From assembly GCF_016756315.1 (NCBI RefSeq), contig NZ_AP024235.1:3658001-3722000 (forward strand): a stretch of DNA of 64,000 nt, read 5' to 3'. The position numbers were made by a program, and so were the translations under genes. The notes below the pieces were generated by a model. That model was not told the origin of the DNA. It searched no databases and worked only from the letters and a program-made list of their open reading frames with translations. Source of the stretch: Alteromonas sp. KC3 (GTDB taxonomy: Bacteria; Pseudomonadota; Gammaproteobacteria; Enterobacterales; Alteromonadaceae). How positions within the stretch are numbered: the first letter of the stretch is position 1; every line of letters starts with the position of its first letter. Of this stretch, positions 1-9,835 are shown piece after piece.

Positions 1-324
1 ATAGCGCCTATTGAAAACGAAGTTTGGCCTGAGTGGCTTGCTGAATCGCCTCTTCCCGATGTCCCCATAGGTATCGCTTTTGACGATATTATTTCGCGCT
101 ACCATGCTATCGTTCAGGGCGTCGGCATGGGGCGCGCGGCGTGCTTCATGGGTGATACTAACCCGAATTTGGTGAGACTTGAGGGCAGTTCTCCCATTTT
201 AAAATACGACATTTGGGTGCTCACGCACCCAGACCTTCATCATCAGTCAAAAGTAAAGTTGCTAATGCAGTTCTTAATTGATGCGCTGCTAAAAAAGAAA
301 CCGCTTATCGAGGGCCATCAATAA
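1..324 (+). CDS. LysR-family transcriptional regulator, C-terminal fragment (5' end outside window)
   Basis: The frame is open from base 1, with no start codon in the window, and ends at TAA. The 107 visible residues match the end of a LysR substrate-binding domain. They include GIAFDDIISRYHAIVQGVGMG, the usual strand-helix pair of lobe II. They then run through a YDIWVLTHPDL strand, as in the effector-domain end of GcvA-type regulators, to a helical tail (LLMQFLIDALLKKK). The DNA-binding domain lies upstream of base 1, so target genes cannot be inferred. It is convergent with the next gene. Confidence 0.75.
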   Translation: MAPIENEVWPEWLAESPLPDVPIGIAFDDIISRYHAIVQGVGMGRAACFMGDTNPNLVRLEGSSPILKYDIWVLTHPDLHHQSKVKLLMQFLIDALLKKKPLIEGHQ

Positions 325-370
325 CGTCGCAATTAAACACTCTTTGAGAACACCAAACCCGTAATATGCC

Positions 371-2131
371 TTAGAACATTGGACGCTGAATGTCATCGAC
401 GTTGTCTTTTGTCACAGGCTTGATTGGTAAAAAAGTAAGTAGAGGGACATCTTCGCCCCTCAGATACAAAATCAGCGTATCTATGGTCAACGTCGCCTCT
501 TCTTTGGGCGATTGCCATACCGACCCCCATATATCGCCTTTCTTTATCGCGTCGTAACCTTCTCCAAACAATGTTGCCGATGTTATTTTAGGGCTATAGT
601 CCTTACTCCACTCAACCTCTTTCAACGCGCTTATTGCGCCTATTGCCATGTTGTCATCCGCAATATAGAGGCCATCAAAGTTGTCATGTCGCCTTAAAAG
701 ACGTTGCATTGCTTGGTAAGCTTTGTCTCTAGACCAGTACCCCGCTGCCACATCAATGACTTCTATATCAAACTCACTATTTTGCTGGCGCATATCCTTT
801 AAATATTGGTGAAACCCAAGGCTGCGAAGCACAGCCGTTTTGTAACCAGGAAAGCCTTGAATTTCGAGCACTCGCCCCTTGTTCCCGAGCGCTTCGTGCA
901 TCATCTTCGCGGCAAGAACACCTTCTTGATAATTATCTGGCCCAATATAGCCACGTACATATTGCCACAGCGACTCCGTAACAGGAGTATTGATTAAAAA
1001 CACGGGGATATTTTGCTGATAAGCAAATTGAAGTGCAGGCTCTATTTTTTCTCCATGTACAGGCCACAAAGCAATAACATCAGGCTTTGATTGCACTACC
1101 TTCCTCACAAGCTCTATTTGCTGTTCAATGCTACCTTGTGCATCGTAGATTGATAGGTAAATGCCTTTTTGGGCAGCGAGTGCTTCTAATTGATCTCTAT
1201 AGGTTTGCTGATAAGAATCCGTTTCCCAATTAAACCCAATAACAGCTATTTGCATCTCGCTGACGCTAGCCCTTTCTTGTGTTGGTAATAAACCACTTCC
1301 TTTCAGATCTCTAAGGGTACTTGGCTCAAGGGGCGTGAACCGTTTGGTTTCATCGCTAAGTAACCTCACTTTTTCTTCTATGCGATACGCTGACAATATA
1401 GCTTGATATTCTCCAGATGCTTTGATGTTTGCTAACCCACGCTCAAACGCAGCCTGCATATCGTTAGCGTTTTCGTCTAGCGAACTTATACCTAAATACA
1501 ACTCAGACGATGCGATATAAGGGGGAGAAAGCACCACTAAATCTCTGTAAGCAGGCTTTGAGAGCATGTAGTTTGCTGTGAGTTCGTCGGTAATAGCAAA
1601 GTCGACACGCTTTCGTTTTACCAAGTTAAATAGTTGCTCTGTTGAACCGACATCGATTTTATCAACGTCTTTCAATACGCTGTATTCTTGTGAAAAGTGA
1701 ATCCCCCGGTGTGACGCTATACTTCGACCTTTTACACTGGACAAATCACCGTTCCATCGATCTTCAGATGAAATATGTTTTACAAGCACTATTGGCAAAG
1801 TGTTGTACAACAACACCCGCTCGCCGTTCATATCGAAAGTATCTTCATAACTTGCGGGGTAAATCGCATCGGCCTCACCGGACATCACCAGAAGCTTCGC
1901 GCGCGCCCATGGCAATGTATGGCGCTTTACCCGATAACCCTCTTTTTTGAAGGCTGATTCAACTATGTCAGTAAGGAAACCTTGGCGGTTCTTTTCATCG
2001 CTGGTGTATGGAGGGCGCTCTACAGTTACCAAGGTTACTGAATTTGCTTTATTCTCGACGCTTGCCGATGCCAAACACTGGCACTGTATAAACCCTAGAA
2101 ATAACATCAAAGTAAGAATAAAAGAGCGCAT
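371..2131 (-). CDS. Periplasmic protein with tandem binding-protein domains (SBP family 3 plus sugar-binding type 1 fold)
   Basis: This 586-residue protein starts at the ATG at 2131. A longer frame begins only at a TTG (2185), and the ATG start gives a clean signal peptide (MRSFILTLMLFLGFIQC). Residues of about 30-255 resemble family 3 extracellular solute-binding proteins: VTLVTVERPPYTS, a GFLTDIVESAF helix, and GEADAIYPAS. Residues of about 295-575 resemble the sugar-binding type 1 fold of ribose or autoinducer-2 binding proteins: IAVIGFNWETDSYQQTY, KPDVIALWPV and GLYIADDNMAIGAISAL. No membrane helix, kinase, cyclase or permease follows. It could be a sensory partner or a dual-ligand binding protein; the ligand is unknown. 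It is in the same direction as the S41 peptidase upstream, with a 93-bp gap. Confidence 0.7.
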   Translation of the reverse strand: MRSFILTLMLFLGFIQCQCLASASVENKANSVTLVTVERPPYTSDEKNRQGFLTDIVESAFKKEGYRVKRHTLPWARAKLLVMSGEADAIYPASYEDTFDMNGERVLLYNTLPIVLVKHISSEDRWNGDLSSVKGRSIASHRGIHFSQEYSVLKDVDKIDVGSTEQLFNLVKRKRVDFAITDELTANYMLSKPAYRDLVVLSPPYIASSELYLGISSLDENANDMQAAFERGLANIKASGEYQAILSAYRIEEKVRLLSDETKRFTPLEPSTLRDLKGSGLLPTQERASVSEMQIAVIGFNWETDSYQQTYRDQLEALAAQKGIYLSIYDAQGSIEQQIELVRKVVQSKPDVIALWPVHGEKIEPALQFAYQQNIPVFLINTPVTESLWQYVRGYIGPDNYQEGVLAAKMMHEALGNKGRVLEIQGFPGYKTAVLRSLGFHQYLKDMRQQNSEFDIEVIDVAAGYWSRDKAYQAMQRLLRRHDNFDGLYIADDNMAIGAISALKEVEWSKDYSPKITSATLFGEGYDAIKKGDIWGSVWQSPKEEATLTIDTLILYLRGEDVPLLTFLPIKPVTKDNVDDIQRPMF

Positions 2132-2224
2132 AACTACCCACGTCCGTTTAAGTAAACTCAAGTAAAAATAGTACGCTCGTTTCAATTATTCCAGTTTATA
2201 GATGTAGAGCATTAAACACTAAAA

Positions 2225-3685
2225 TCAGTAGCTTAATTCATTTAGGAGGTGGTCAAGAATTTCGTCTTCATCGTCAAGTAGATGGTCGCGTATAACAATA
2301 TCTGGCTGTACCCCCTGCTCTGCTTCACTTCCGCTAACACGCACTATGTAGCCTTTGGCAATCTTTACTGTGATACCAGTATTAGGTAACGCATACTGAA
2401 ACTGCGAAGCGTATAGCGTTGGGTAGTCACCGGTTTCTTCTCCTACTAGTGTTGCCCACCCGTAATCTTGTATTTGTGCTGCCGTGACACTGGCCTGAGA
2501 GTGGGAATGACGATTCACCAATACATAAACATCGCCACTGTAACGCTTATTTTTGGCAACGGGTGGATATTCATCAAATTCGTAGCTATACCGCTCACCA
2601 GCGTTGTGCTTTAGTATTGCTTGCCAATAAGGGTTATCAAGGTCACGACGCTCCCTTGTATCTTCTTTTAAGCGCTTGCTGGTACGTAGTTGGAAGGTCG
2701 CATTCCATTTGAAGGGAGCATCAGCAATATACGACACCATATGATCGCTGAATGAATCGTTTCCACCGCCGTTGTATCGCAAATCAATAATGAGCGCTTT
2801 ACTGCGCTTTTTGTTAATCGTTGAAAATGCCTCATCAATAAACGCTTTAAACTGCTTTTCGTCGCCTGAAAAATGTCCTGGGTTTAAATAAGCGACGTTG
2901 TCGTAAAAAGTAAGTATTTGCTGTGCTCTAAGCACTTCATCTTTCTTTTCTTCAAACCCTTCAAACACAGAAATGGGACTTAGTGAGTGTGTACTTACAA
3001 CGCCTTCATTTAACATTTTTACGCTATAGGAATCACTTTCACCAAACGCGTACCAGTAATAACGTGGAAACGATAACACTTCTAACTTAGCCAATTTAAA
3101 GTACGCCCTTTCTGCCGAAATCAGTGGCGATATAGTGCTGAGTATGTCGTTAATTTCTACATTGTTAATAGAGAGAAGCTGCGCGCCTTTTGAAATACTC
3201 ACATTGCCTGAATAGTTGGCCCTTATCAGCGCCTTTCCATTTTCAAAAGCCAGGTCCAAAGGAAAAAGCGTCCCTCCAGCTTCTGCATAAGCAAGGTAAG
3301 ATGAAACCGGAAAGTCGACTTCTGTGTGGCCATTATTAAGAGAAGAAACCAGAGTTTGAAATAATTTAGTCGCAGCTAATGGAGAATAAGGTTTATTCCC
3401 TATCTGTGCTTTAAGCGACGAATAACGGCTTTCTAGCGTGTCTTTGGAAACGTACGCGTAGGGGTTGTAATGAGTATCAAGCAGCGATTGATACAGCACA
3501 TCAAAATCGCTCCGAATCATCTCGTTGCTAAACAGCGTTTCACTTGCGCTATCGTTTGTAGAGGGCGTTACCGCCTCCGAGGCCACTGCGCTTTTATTAC
3601 CCAAGGCGCAACACAGTAAGGTTATTAAAGGAAAAACAGAAAGGGCTTTGAGATAAAAACATTTTTTATTCATAATCGTACTCAT
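2225..3685 (-). CDS. S41 family (tail-specific protease-like) serine peptidase, exported
   Basis: A protein of 486 residues with an N-terminal hydrophobic segment (about residues 12-32), consistent with export to the periplasm. The C-terminal half is a peptidase S41 domain. It has ALIIDLRYNGGGND, then VYVLVNRHSHSQASVTAAQ carrying the likely nucleophilic Ser near residue 396, then LVGEETGDYPT and GVQPDIVI. No clear canonical PDZ domain is obvious; residues 150-185 (ISKGAQLLSINNVEI) may be a degenerate one. A second ATG lies four codons in and is an equally good start. The gene is divergent from the CadC-like regulator at 3796, with 110 bp between them, so that regulator may control it. Confidence 0.8.
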   Translation of the reverse strand: MSTIMNKKCFYLKALSVFPLITLLCCALGNKSAVASEAVTPSTNDSASETLFSNEMIRSDFDVLYQSLLDTHYNPYAYVSKDTLESRYSSLKAQIGNKPYSPLAATKLFQTLVSSLNNGHTEVDFPVSSYLAYAEAGGTLFPLDLAFENGKALIRANYSGNVSISKGAQLLSINNVEINDILSTISPLISAERAYFKLAKLEVLSFPRYYWYAFGESDSYSVKMLNEGVVSTHSLSPISVFEGFEEKKDEVLRAQQILTFYDNVAYLNPGHFSGDEKQFKAFIDEAFSTINKKRSKALIIDLRYNGGGNDSFSDHMVSYIADAPFKWNATFQLRTSKRLKEDTRERRDLDNPYWQAILKHNAGERYSYEFDEYPPVAKNKRYSGDVYVLVNRHSHSQASVTAAQIQDYGWATLVGEETGDYPTLYASQFQYALPNTGITVKIAKGYIVRVSGSEAEQGVQPDIVIRDHLLDDEDEILDHLLNELSY

Positions 3686-3795
3686 AACGTTATCAACACG
3701 CAGTGAGACTGAAACCTTATCACTTTCAAGTCATGACAAAAGCTTCCTATTTTCCTGACAAAGTTTCCACCCGGTGTTAAGAAAGATAAAAACCA

Positions 3796-5181
3796 ATGAA
3801 AACAAGCGCTTCAAAATTACTTAGAATTAACCAGTGGGTCATAAATACAGACACAGGTGAACTCAGCGCTGACCAAAATCCTCCTAGCACGCCGTCTGAA
3901 AACCTACGAATTGACCCTCTTGGCGTTGCCCTGTTACTGCTATTGGCGCAAAACAAACACCGTTTGGTATCAAAAGATGAGTTGTTGGAAAGCCTATGGC
4001 CAAACACTGTCGTCAATGAAGACGCATTGGCTCGCTGCGTATCACGAGTGAGAAAAATCTTGGGTGATAACCCGCGCAAGCCAAGTATCATTGAAACACT
4101 CCCAAAACGCGGCTATCGGCTTATTGCACAAACTTGTCGTTGGGAAAGTATTGAAAGTATCACTTCAGAAGATACCGCGTCGCCTGTTGATTTAGCTAAT
4201 GATTTAGCTACTGATTCAGCTACAACCACCAACTCTGTTAACGAATCAACGGCAGGTTCGCCTATACAGCCTCCTCAATCCAACATGATTAAGCGCTATA
4301 CTCTTGTTGGGCTACTGGCGGCTGCTATCGCTATTGGCATTTTTGTTTTCTTCTTGCCTTTACAATCGGCATCAAAGCAAAGCCCAAATCAGCAAACAGA
4401 ACACGTTTCTGCGTTGTTGCGCCAGGCCGATGAGTACTATCATTACATCACACGTGCAGACAACGAAATGGCGTTAACGCTGTACCAACAAGCATTGGCC
4501 GCTGCCCCTGATTCGGTCGAGGCAAACGCAGGGATCGCCAATGCGCTTGTGCAACGTGCTATTCGCTTAGTACCGAACGTTAATTCTGCAGATTGGAAAG
4601 CAATGAACCTAGAAAAAGCGCTGTTATCTGGCCGGTTAAATGGCGATGAAGCCAGACAAATACTTCTACGGGCCTACCAATATTCAAGCAACGCGATTGC
4701 CATTGCGCCATATGATGCCAAAGCTCACAAAGCCCATGGCTTTGTCTTATCAGCGCAAAATAAGTTAACACGTGCGTTACAGCATTATGAAAAGGCACTT
4801 GAGTTAAACCCTAACGCCTGGGATGTGCTTATTAATATGGGTGATGTTCACGAGATTTTAGGGCACACCTCTGACGCTATCAGTTATTTCAAAAAAGCAC
4901 TCAATGCAATGAACCTTGAGCAAGCTGGCAATACCAACCATGGCAGACCGTGGCGCGCAAACTTAGGCGCCGCTATTGGTAACAAATATTTTGCGCAAAA
5001 CAATATGAATGAAGCTGAGATATGGTACCGTCACGTACTATCATTTGCGCCTTATGACGGGCCAGCAACACGTAGCCTGGCCTTAGTGCTTGCGCAAACA
5101 GGTCGAAGCGCAGAAGCTGAGCGCATGTGCACTCAGTTCAAAGAAAAGTTGGGCAGTTCCGTGTGTATCAGCCAACAATAA
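3796..5181 (+). CDS. CadC-like membrane-bound winged-helix regulator with TPR-rich periplasmic domain
   Basis: A protein of 461 residues. Residues of about 10-112 form an OmpR/PhoB-type winged helix: VSKDELLESLWPNTVVNEDAL, CVSRVRKILGD and IETLPKRGYRLIA. A low-complexity acidic/Thr linker follows. A single transmembrane helix spans about 168-190. The remaining 270 residues contain tetratricopeptide repeats, clearest at AHKAHGFVLSAQNKLTRAL and VLINMGDVHEILGHTSDAI. This is the layout of CadC/ToxR-like one-component regulators, which bind DNA in the cytoplasm while sensing across the inner membrane. It is divergent from the S41 peptidase and is followed by a lipoprotein gene in the same direction. 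Confidence 0.85.
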   Translation: MKTSASKLLRINQWVINTDTGELSADQNPPSTPSENLRIDPLGVALLLLLAQNKHRLVSKDELLESLWPNTVVNEDALARCVSRVRKILGDNPRKPSIIETLPKRGYRLIAQTCRWESIESITSEDTASPVDLANDLATDSATTTNSVNESTAGSPIQPPQSNMIKRYTLVGLLAAAIAIGIFVFFLPLQSASKQSPNQQTEHVSALLRQADEYYHYITRADNEMALTLYQQALAAAPDSVEANAGIANALVQRAIRLVPNVNSADWKAMNLEKALLSGRLNGDEARQILLRAYQYSSNAIAIAPYDAKAHKAHGFVLSAQNKLTRALQHYEKALELNPNAWDVLINMGDVHEILGHTSDAISYFKKALNAMNLEQAGNTNHGRPWRANLGAAIGNKYFAQNNMNEAEIWYRHVLSFAPYDGPATRSLALVLAQTGRSAEAERMCTQFKEKLGSSVCISQQ

Positions 5182-5228
5182 ACCCTGTAATCAAGCGAAG
5201 AACTAGACAATTAGCGAGAAGACAATTA

Positions 5229-5786
5229 ATGCGATTTTTTATTATGTTGGCAGCAATGCTTTTCTTAAATGGCTGCGCCAACCTACCACAGTGGTCGGTA
5301 TTTAGTATTTCAGACAGTGAAATAGAGCAAGCCCTAGACGAACAATTGGTTCAATTACAAAAAAAGGCCTACTTGGCCGGTATTCCGCTTATGCTCAGCG
5401 TGGACGACTTAACAGTTGATATCGGTCCTAACGGAAGAGATGTGGTTTCACTTGGCACTCAGGCTACAGCAACAGTCAGTGCGTTTGGCTTTAACTACCC
5501 CATGAAAGTCAGTTTAATGATTGAGGGTACGCCTTACTATGACAGTGAGAAAAAGGCGATTTTCGTTCGGTCCCTCTCGCTATTGGATAGTACAATTGAC
5601 GCAGGAGGCTACCGAGGTAACATTGCACCAGTTAGCGGTGAAATGATGATGCTAGTCAATGGATACCTTGCCTCAACCCCAGTTTACACACTAGACACAA
5701 GTAATGACGTCATTGGGCTGTTGTCTTCCGTGCCTTTAAGCCTTGATGTTGAACAAGGCCGACTTGTTCTACGCCCAAAGCGCTAA
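5229..5786 (+). CDS. DUF1439 (YceB-like) outer-membrane lipoprotein
   Basis: The frame is open from within the upstream regulator. The ATG at 5229 is preferred because it begins a lipoprotein signal (MRFFIMLAAMLFLNGCANL) with lipobox LNGC, cysteine at residue 16. The mature part starts with FSISDSEIEQALDEQL and continues with alternating strands, as in the DUF1439/YceB family, whose members fold like lipid-binding TULIP proteins. The family's function is not established. It lies 47 bp downstream of the CadC-like gene and may be co-transcribed with it. Length is 185 residues, close to the family's usual size. Confidence 0.75.
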   Translation: MRFFIMLAAMLFLNGCANLPQWSVFSISDSEIEQALDEQLVQLQKKAYLAGIPLMLSVDDLTVDIGPNGRDVVSLGTQATATVSAFGFNYPMKVSLMIEGTPYYDSEKKAIFVRSLSLLDSTIDAGGYRGNIAPVSGEMMMLVNGYLASTPVYTLDTSNDVIGLLSSVPLSLDVEQGRLVLRPKR

Positions 5787-5866
5787 AAATTCAGAGACCT
5801 TGGAATTAAAATACCTTGAGCGTGTTTTCACAAATATCTTCGTCGTTTTGAAAGGTAACTTACTTT

Positions 5867-7600
5867 ATGGCCACTAATACGCATTCACAGAAAACGCCCA
5901 GCCCAGATAACAGCACGGCCAACAGCGTTAAGATAAAAACCATGCATGAGCTGGCACAGCATGTCGACTACTCATTGTTAAACACGCTAACGGCTGACCC
6001 GCAGGCAACTGAAGGTGGTAACGATCACAAACCCCGTCAGGTTTTTAGCGGCCATTATGTACCTGTCACCCCAACGCCTATTGCTGATCCGCTTTATGTC
6101 GCTCACAGCCAAGCCTTTTTTGATGAACTTGGTTTTGACGAAAGCCTCGCGCTTGAGCATGACTTTAAACGTCTGTTTTCCGGCGATATGTCTAATATTG
6201 ACAGCAACATACATCCATATGGTTGGGCGACGGGCTACGCCCTGTCTATTTACGGAACAGAATATACACAGCAGTGCCCATTTCAAACAGGCAATGGCTA
6301 CGGTGATGGACGTGCGCTATCTGTATTAGAGGTAGGACTTAGCGGCAAACGATGGGAAATGCAGCTAAAAGGGGCTGGAAGAACCCCTTATTGTCGCGGC
6401 GCAGATGGACGCGCCGTGCTGCGCTCAAGTGTGCGCGAGTTCTTAGCTCAAGAGCATATGCATGCGCTTGGTGTACCCACATCCCGCTCGCTTAGCTTGT
6501 TTATGTCGCAATCTGAAACAGTAGACAGACCCTGGTATCTTGAAGGTTCAGACTCTCAAGATCCTGAAGTTATGGTGCCAAATCTGGTTGCTATTTCCAC
6601 CCGCGTCGCTCCCTCGTTCTTACGCGTTGGCCAAGTTGAATTATTTGGGCGGCGCGCGCGCAGGCATGAGCATCCGAATGCATTAAATGAATTGAAAGCC
6701 ATTGTTGCGCACCTTATTGAAAGAGAATACAAAGAAGACATCGATACCACCCTGCCCTTTGAAAAGCAGGTAGTCGAACTAGCTATCGCATTTCGAGAGC
6801 GACTAACAACATTAGTTTCACACTGGGTAAGAGTGGGATACTGCCAAGGCAATTTCAACAGCGACAACTGTGCAGGCGGTGGTTATACACTCGACTATGG
6901 TCCTTTTGGCTTTTGTGAAATGTTCGACCCTGTCTATCAGCCGTGGACAGGGGGTGGTCGTCACTTCTCGTTTTTGAATCAGCCTATTGCCGCACATAAG
7001 AACTTTGAAATGCTGTGTAGAGCTTTGGCCGTCCTACTTGAAGACGCACAGGATGAAGCCAACGCCCTATCACTTGTTTCCGACGAATTCCCTGAGGTGA
7101 TGGAAAGCAAAATGCAAGGGATGTGGGCAGCTAAACTTGGGCTTATTCAATATGATCACACGCTTCTTGTTGAGCTATTGCAGCTAATGGTGCGCACGGG
7201 CGTTGACTACACCATATTCTTTAGAGAACTATCATCGCTTCCTAAAGATATTAGCGCCCTTTCACCAAGCTTCTATAACGCGCCGAAAGAGTTGTTGTTA
7301 TCGCAGTGGAAAGCATGGCTCGGTGCGTGGCAAAAACAGATTGAAAACAGCGGTAACAAGGAAAGTATTGCAGCGCAAATGCGGCGTACCAATCCTAAAT
7401 ATACTTGGCGCGAATGGCTTGTCGTGCCTGCTTACAAGCTCGCTGAAACCGGCAACTTTACGCGTATTCATTACCTGCAAGACATACTAGGTAAACCCTA
7501 TGAAGAACAAACGCAGGCAATAGAGCAGGAGTTTTATCAGAGACGCCCACTTGAGTTTTTCGGCGCTGGCGGTGTATCGCATTACAGCTGCTCTTCATAA
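5867..7600 (+). CDS. selO: SelO/YdiU protein adenylyltransferase (AMPylator)
   Basis: A protein of 577 residues matching the SelO pseudokinase-fold family, which transfers AMP from ATP to Ser/Thr/Tyr of target proteins and has been linked to redox stress. Visible family motifs are [26 protein letters not shown] (split: [10 protein letters not shown] and [14 protein letters not shown]), the catalytic loop NSDN near residue 330, and the metal-binding [10 protein letters not shown]. The C-terminal HYSCSS carries a Cys where animal homologues have selenocysteine. The NSDN loop reads [17 protein letters not shown], a little different from the common MNTDNMS form. A GAAAGG ribosome site precedes the ATG. 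It is a stand-alone gene. Confidence 0.92.
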   Translation: MATNTHSQKTPSPDNSTANSVKIKTMHELAQHVDYSLLNTLTADPQATEGGNDHKPRQVFSGHYVPVTPTPIADPLYVAHSQAFFDELGFDESLALEHDFKRLFSGDMSNIDSNIHPYGWATGYALSIYGTEYTQQCPFQTGNGYGDGRALSVLEVGLSGKRWEMQLKGAGRTPYCRGADGRAVLRSSVREFLAQEHMHALGVPTSRSLSLFMSQSETVDRPWYLEGSDSQDPEVMVPNLVAISTRVAPSFLRVGQVELFGRRARRHEHPNALNELKAIVAHLIEREYKEDIDTTLPFEKQVVELAIAFRERLTTLVSHWVRVGYCQGNFNSDNCAGGGYTLDYGPFGFCEMFDPVYQPWTGGGRHFSFLNQPIAAHKNFEMLCRALAVLLEDAQDEANALSLVSDEFPEVMESKMQGMWAAKLGLIQYDHTLLVELLQLMVRTGVDYTIFFRELSSLPKDISALSPSFYNAPKELLLSQWKAWLGAWQKQIENSGNKESIAAQMRRTNPKYTWREWLVVPAYKLAETGNFTRIHYLQDILGKPYEEQTQAIEQEFYQRRPLEFFGAGGVSHYSCSS

Positions 7601-7701
7601 CTACTTGCTTCAATTGATGAAGGAGTCGTGAACATTAAAACTGTTTAAACATACAGTATTTTGATTTATCCTGTAATCCTTTATTACTCGGATAAGTCGT
7701 T

Positions 7702-9777
7702 ATGCTATTAACAACAGAATTAAACGCCCAGCAGCAAGAAGCGGTAACCTTCGGTCTTGGTTCGAGTACGCCTTCTCACCATAACCCGCTTCTTATCATT
7801 GCTGGCGCGGGCACAGGTAAAACCAATACACTTGCACACAAAACAGCGCAACTGATATTAAAGGGGGTTGCGCCAGAGCGTATTTTGTTGATGACCTTTG
7901 CGCGTCGCGCCGCATCTGAGCTTAGCTCTCGGGCCAATCGCATTGTCGAGAGAACCTTACGCGAGAAACAAGCAGCCTATCACCCCGTAACACTACCTTG
8001 GATGGGCACCTTTCACTCCATTGCTTCACGGCTCTTAAGAGAGCACGCCTCATCTATTGGTCTTCAGGCCGATTTTACGGTAATGGATAGAAACGACAGT
8101 GCAGACATGATCGACCTCATTCGTCATGAGCTCGGGTTTAGTAGCGTAAACCGTCGTTTCCCTAAGAAAAAAACATGCTTAGAAATCTACTCTCGCTGTG
8201 TCAACGCACAAGCCGGCCTTGCCGACATACTTGAGAGCCACTTCCCCTATTGCGCTGAGTGGGAAGACGAGCTAACCACACTATTTTCCCAATACGCGAA
8301 GACTAAAATTGAACAAGTCAGTTTGGATTATGACGACCTACTGCTGTATTGCTTTCACATGGCTCAGGTCGAGGCAATAGCTACTGAGGTACGCAAGCAG
8401 TTTGACTATATTTTGGTCGATGAATACCAAGATACAAACGTTCTTCAAGCAGGCATATTAAAAGGCTTTTTCCCGACAGGCGAAGGACTTACTGTAGTAG
8501 GCGATGACGCTCAATCAATCTACTCATTTCGTTCAGCTACCGTTGATAATATCCTAAACTTCCCCACGGCGTTTTCGTTACCTGGCAAGGTAATATCACT
8601 TCAGCAAAACTACCGCTCTCACCCGCAAATCTTGGCCCTTTCAAATGCCTTGTTAGATGAAAGTAGTGAAGGCTATAAAGTTGAGTTGTATAGCGAACGC
8701 AAAGCTGGCCCTAAGCCTAAATGGGTTACCGTTGAAAACGACGTTAAACAAGCTGAATTTATCGTAGAGCGCATATTGGCAGCCCGCGAAGAAGGTATTG
8801 AATTAAAACAGCAAGCGGTACTGTTTCGCTCTAGCTATCACAGCGATCGCCTTGAACTTGAGCTTACGCGGCGCAACGTTCCCTTTGTAAAGCACGGTGG
8901 ACTTAAGTTTTTAGAAGCTGCACATGTGAAAGATGTACTTTGCATATTGCGCTGGGCAGACAACCCGAAACATAAAATTTCTGCATTTCGCGTGCTTAAA
9001 TTGCTACCAGGTATAGGGCCTAAGATTGCCGATAAAGTGTTTAGTTACCTTGAATCACAAAACTTTTTGCTGTCTTCGCTGCAGGCCTATGCCATACCTG
9101 AGTCTGCGAAATCGACGTTTAAAACTTTAGCTACCTTGCTTGAAGATATTCACAGCAACAAGCTAGTGTGGGCAGAGCAAACCAGTGCAATAGCAACATT
9201 TTACAAAGAATTGCTAGAAGTAAACTACGACGATCATTTTGTCCGTTATGGCGATATAGAACAGCTATCGATGATTTCTCAGCAATTCACCTCTCGAGAG
9301 CGCTTTTTAACAGAGCTTACGTTGGACCCTCCGCAAAGCTCCGGCGATTTGGCCGGTGCGCCGCTTATTGACGACGATTACCTTATTCTGTCCACCGTGC
9401 ATAGCGCTAAGGGGCAAGAATGGAAAAATGTATTTGTGCTCAATGTGGCCGATGGCAACTTTCCCAATGAATATGCCGCGGGCGATAAGCGCGCGTTAGA
9501 GGAAGAACGCCGCTTACTTTATGTGGCAATTACTCGGGCAAAAGATGAATTAAGCCTTATTCAACCGTTAAAGTATTGGGTACCGGAACAGCAAAAATTT
9601 GGCGACAAGCATGTATACGGTGCAAAAAGCCGCTTCTTCACTGACAGCGTATGCGCCCATATGGAACCAGTATTCTACCCAAAACGCACCGCGTCTGAGG
9701 GCGAGAAGAAAATAGCCAAAGGCGCTATTGCCGACATAAAGAAAAACATTCTAGGAATGTGGGACAACCAAGGCTGA
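7702..9777 (+). CDS. UvrD/Rep-type superfamily 1 DNA helicase
   Basis: A protein of 691 residues with SF1A helicase motifs in order. The Q-motif region is LNAQQQEAV. Walker A is AGAGTGKT (about residues 33-40). Motif Ia is LMTFARRAASEL. Walker B is LVDEYQDTN, followed by VVGDDAQSIYSFRSA, LQQNYRSH, the motif V-like TVHSAKGQEWKNVFV and the motif VI LLYVAITRAKDEL. It is an ATP-driven 3'-5' translocase acting in repair or replication restart. It is close to Rep/UvrD but is shorter at the C-terminus than typical UvrD, so the exact orthologue is not assigned. It sits alone between selO and the crotonase gene. Confidence 0.88.
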   Translation: MLLTTELNAQQQEAVTFGLGSSTPSHHNPLLIIAGAGTGKTNTLAHKTAQLILKGVAPERILLMTFARRAASELSSRANRIVERTLREKQAAYHPVTLPWMGTFHSIASRLLREHASSIGLQADFTVMDRNDSADMIDLIRHELGFSSVNRRFPKKKTCLEIYSRCVNAQAGLADILESHFPYCAEWEDELTTLFSQYAKTKIEQVSLDYDDLLLYCFHMAQVEAIATEVRKQFDYILVDEYQDTNVLQAGILKGFFPTGEGLTVVGDDAQSIYSFRSATVDNILNFPTAFSLPGKVISLQQNYRSHPQILALSNALLDESSEGYKVELYSERKAGPKPKWVTVENDVKQAEFIVERILAAREEGIELKQQAVLFRSSYHSDRLELELTRRNVPFVKHGGLKFLEAAHVKDVLCILRWADNPKHKISAFRVLKLLPGIGPKIADKVFSYLESQNFLLSSLQAYAIPESAKSTFKTLATLLEDIHSNKLVWAEQTSAIATFYKELLEVNYDDHFVRYGDIEQLSMISQQFTSRERFLTELTLDPPQSSGDLAGAPLIDDDYLILSTVHSAKGQEWKNVFVLNVADGNFPNEYAAGDKRALEEERRLLYVAITRAKDELSLIQPLKYWVPEQQKFGDKHVYGAKSRFFTDSVCAHMEPVFYPKRTASEGEKKIAKGAIADIKKNILGMWDNQG

Positions 9778-9835
9778 ACTAGGGTACATTTATTTTTAAA
9801 CGTTGAAACGCTGTATTGCCTGACAGAGAAAAATA

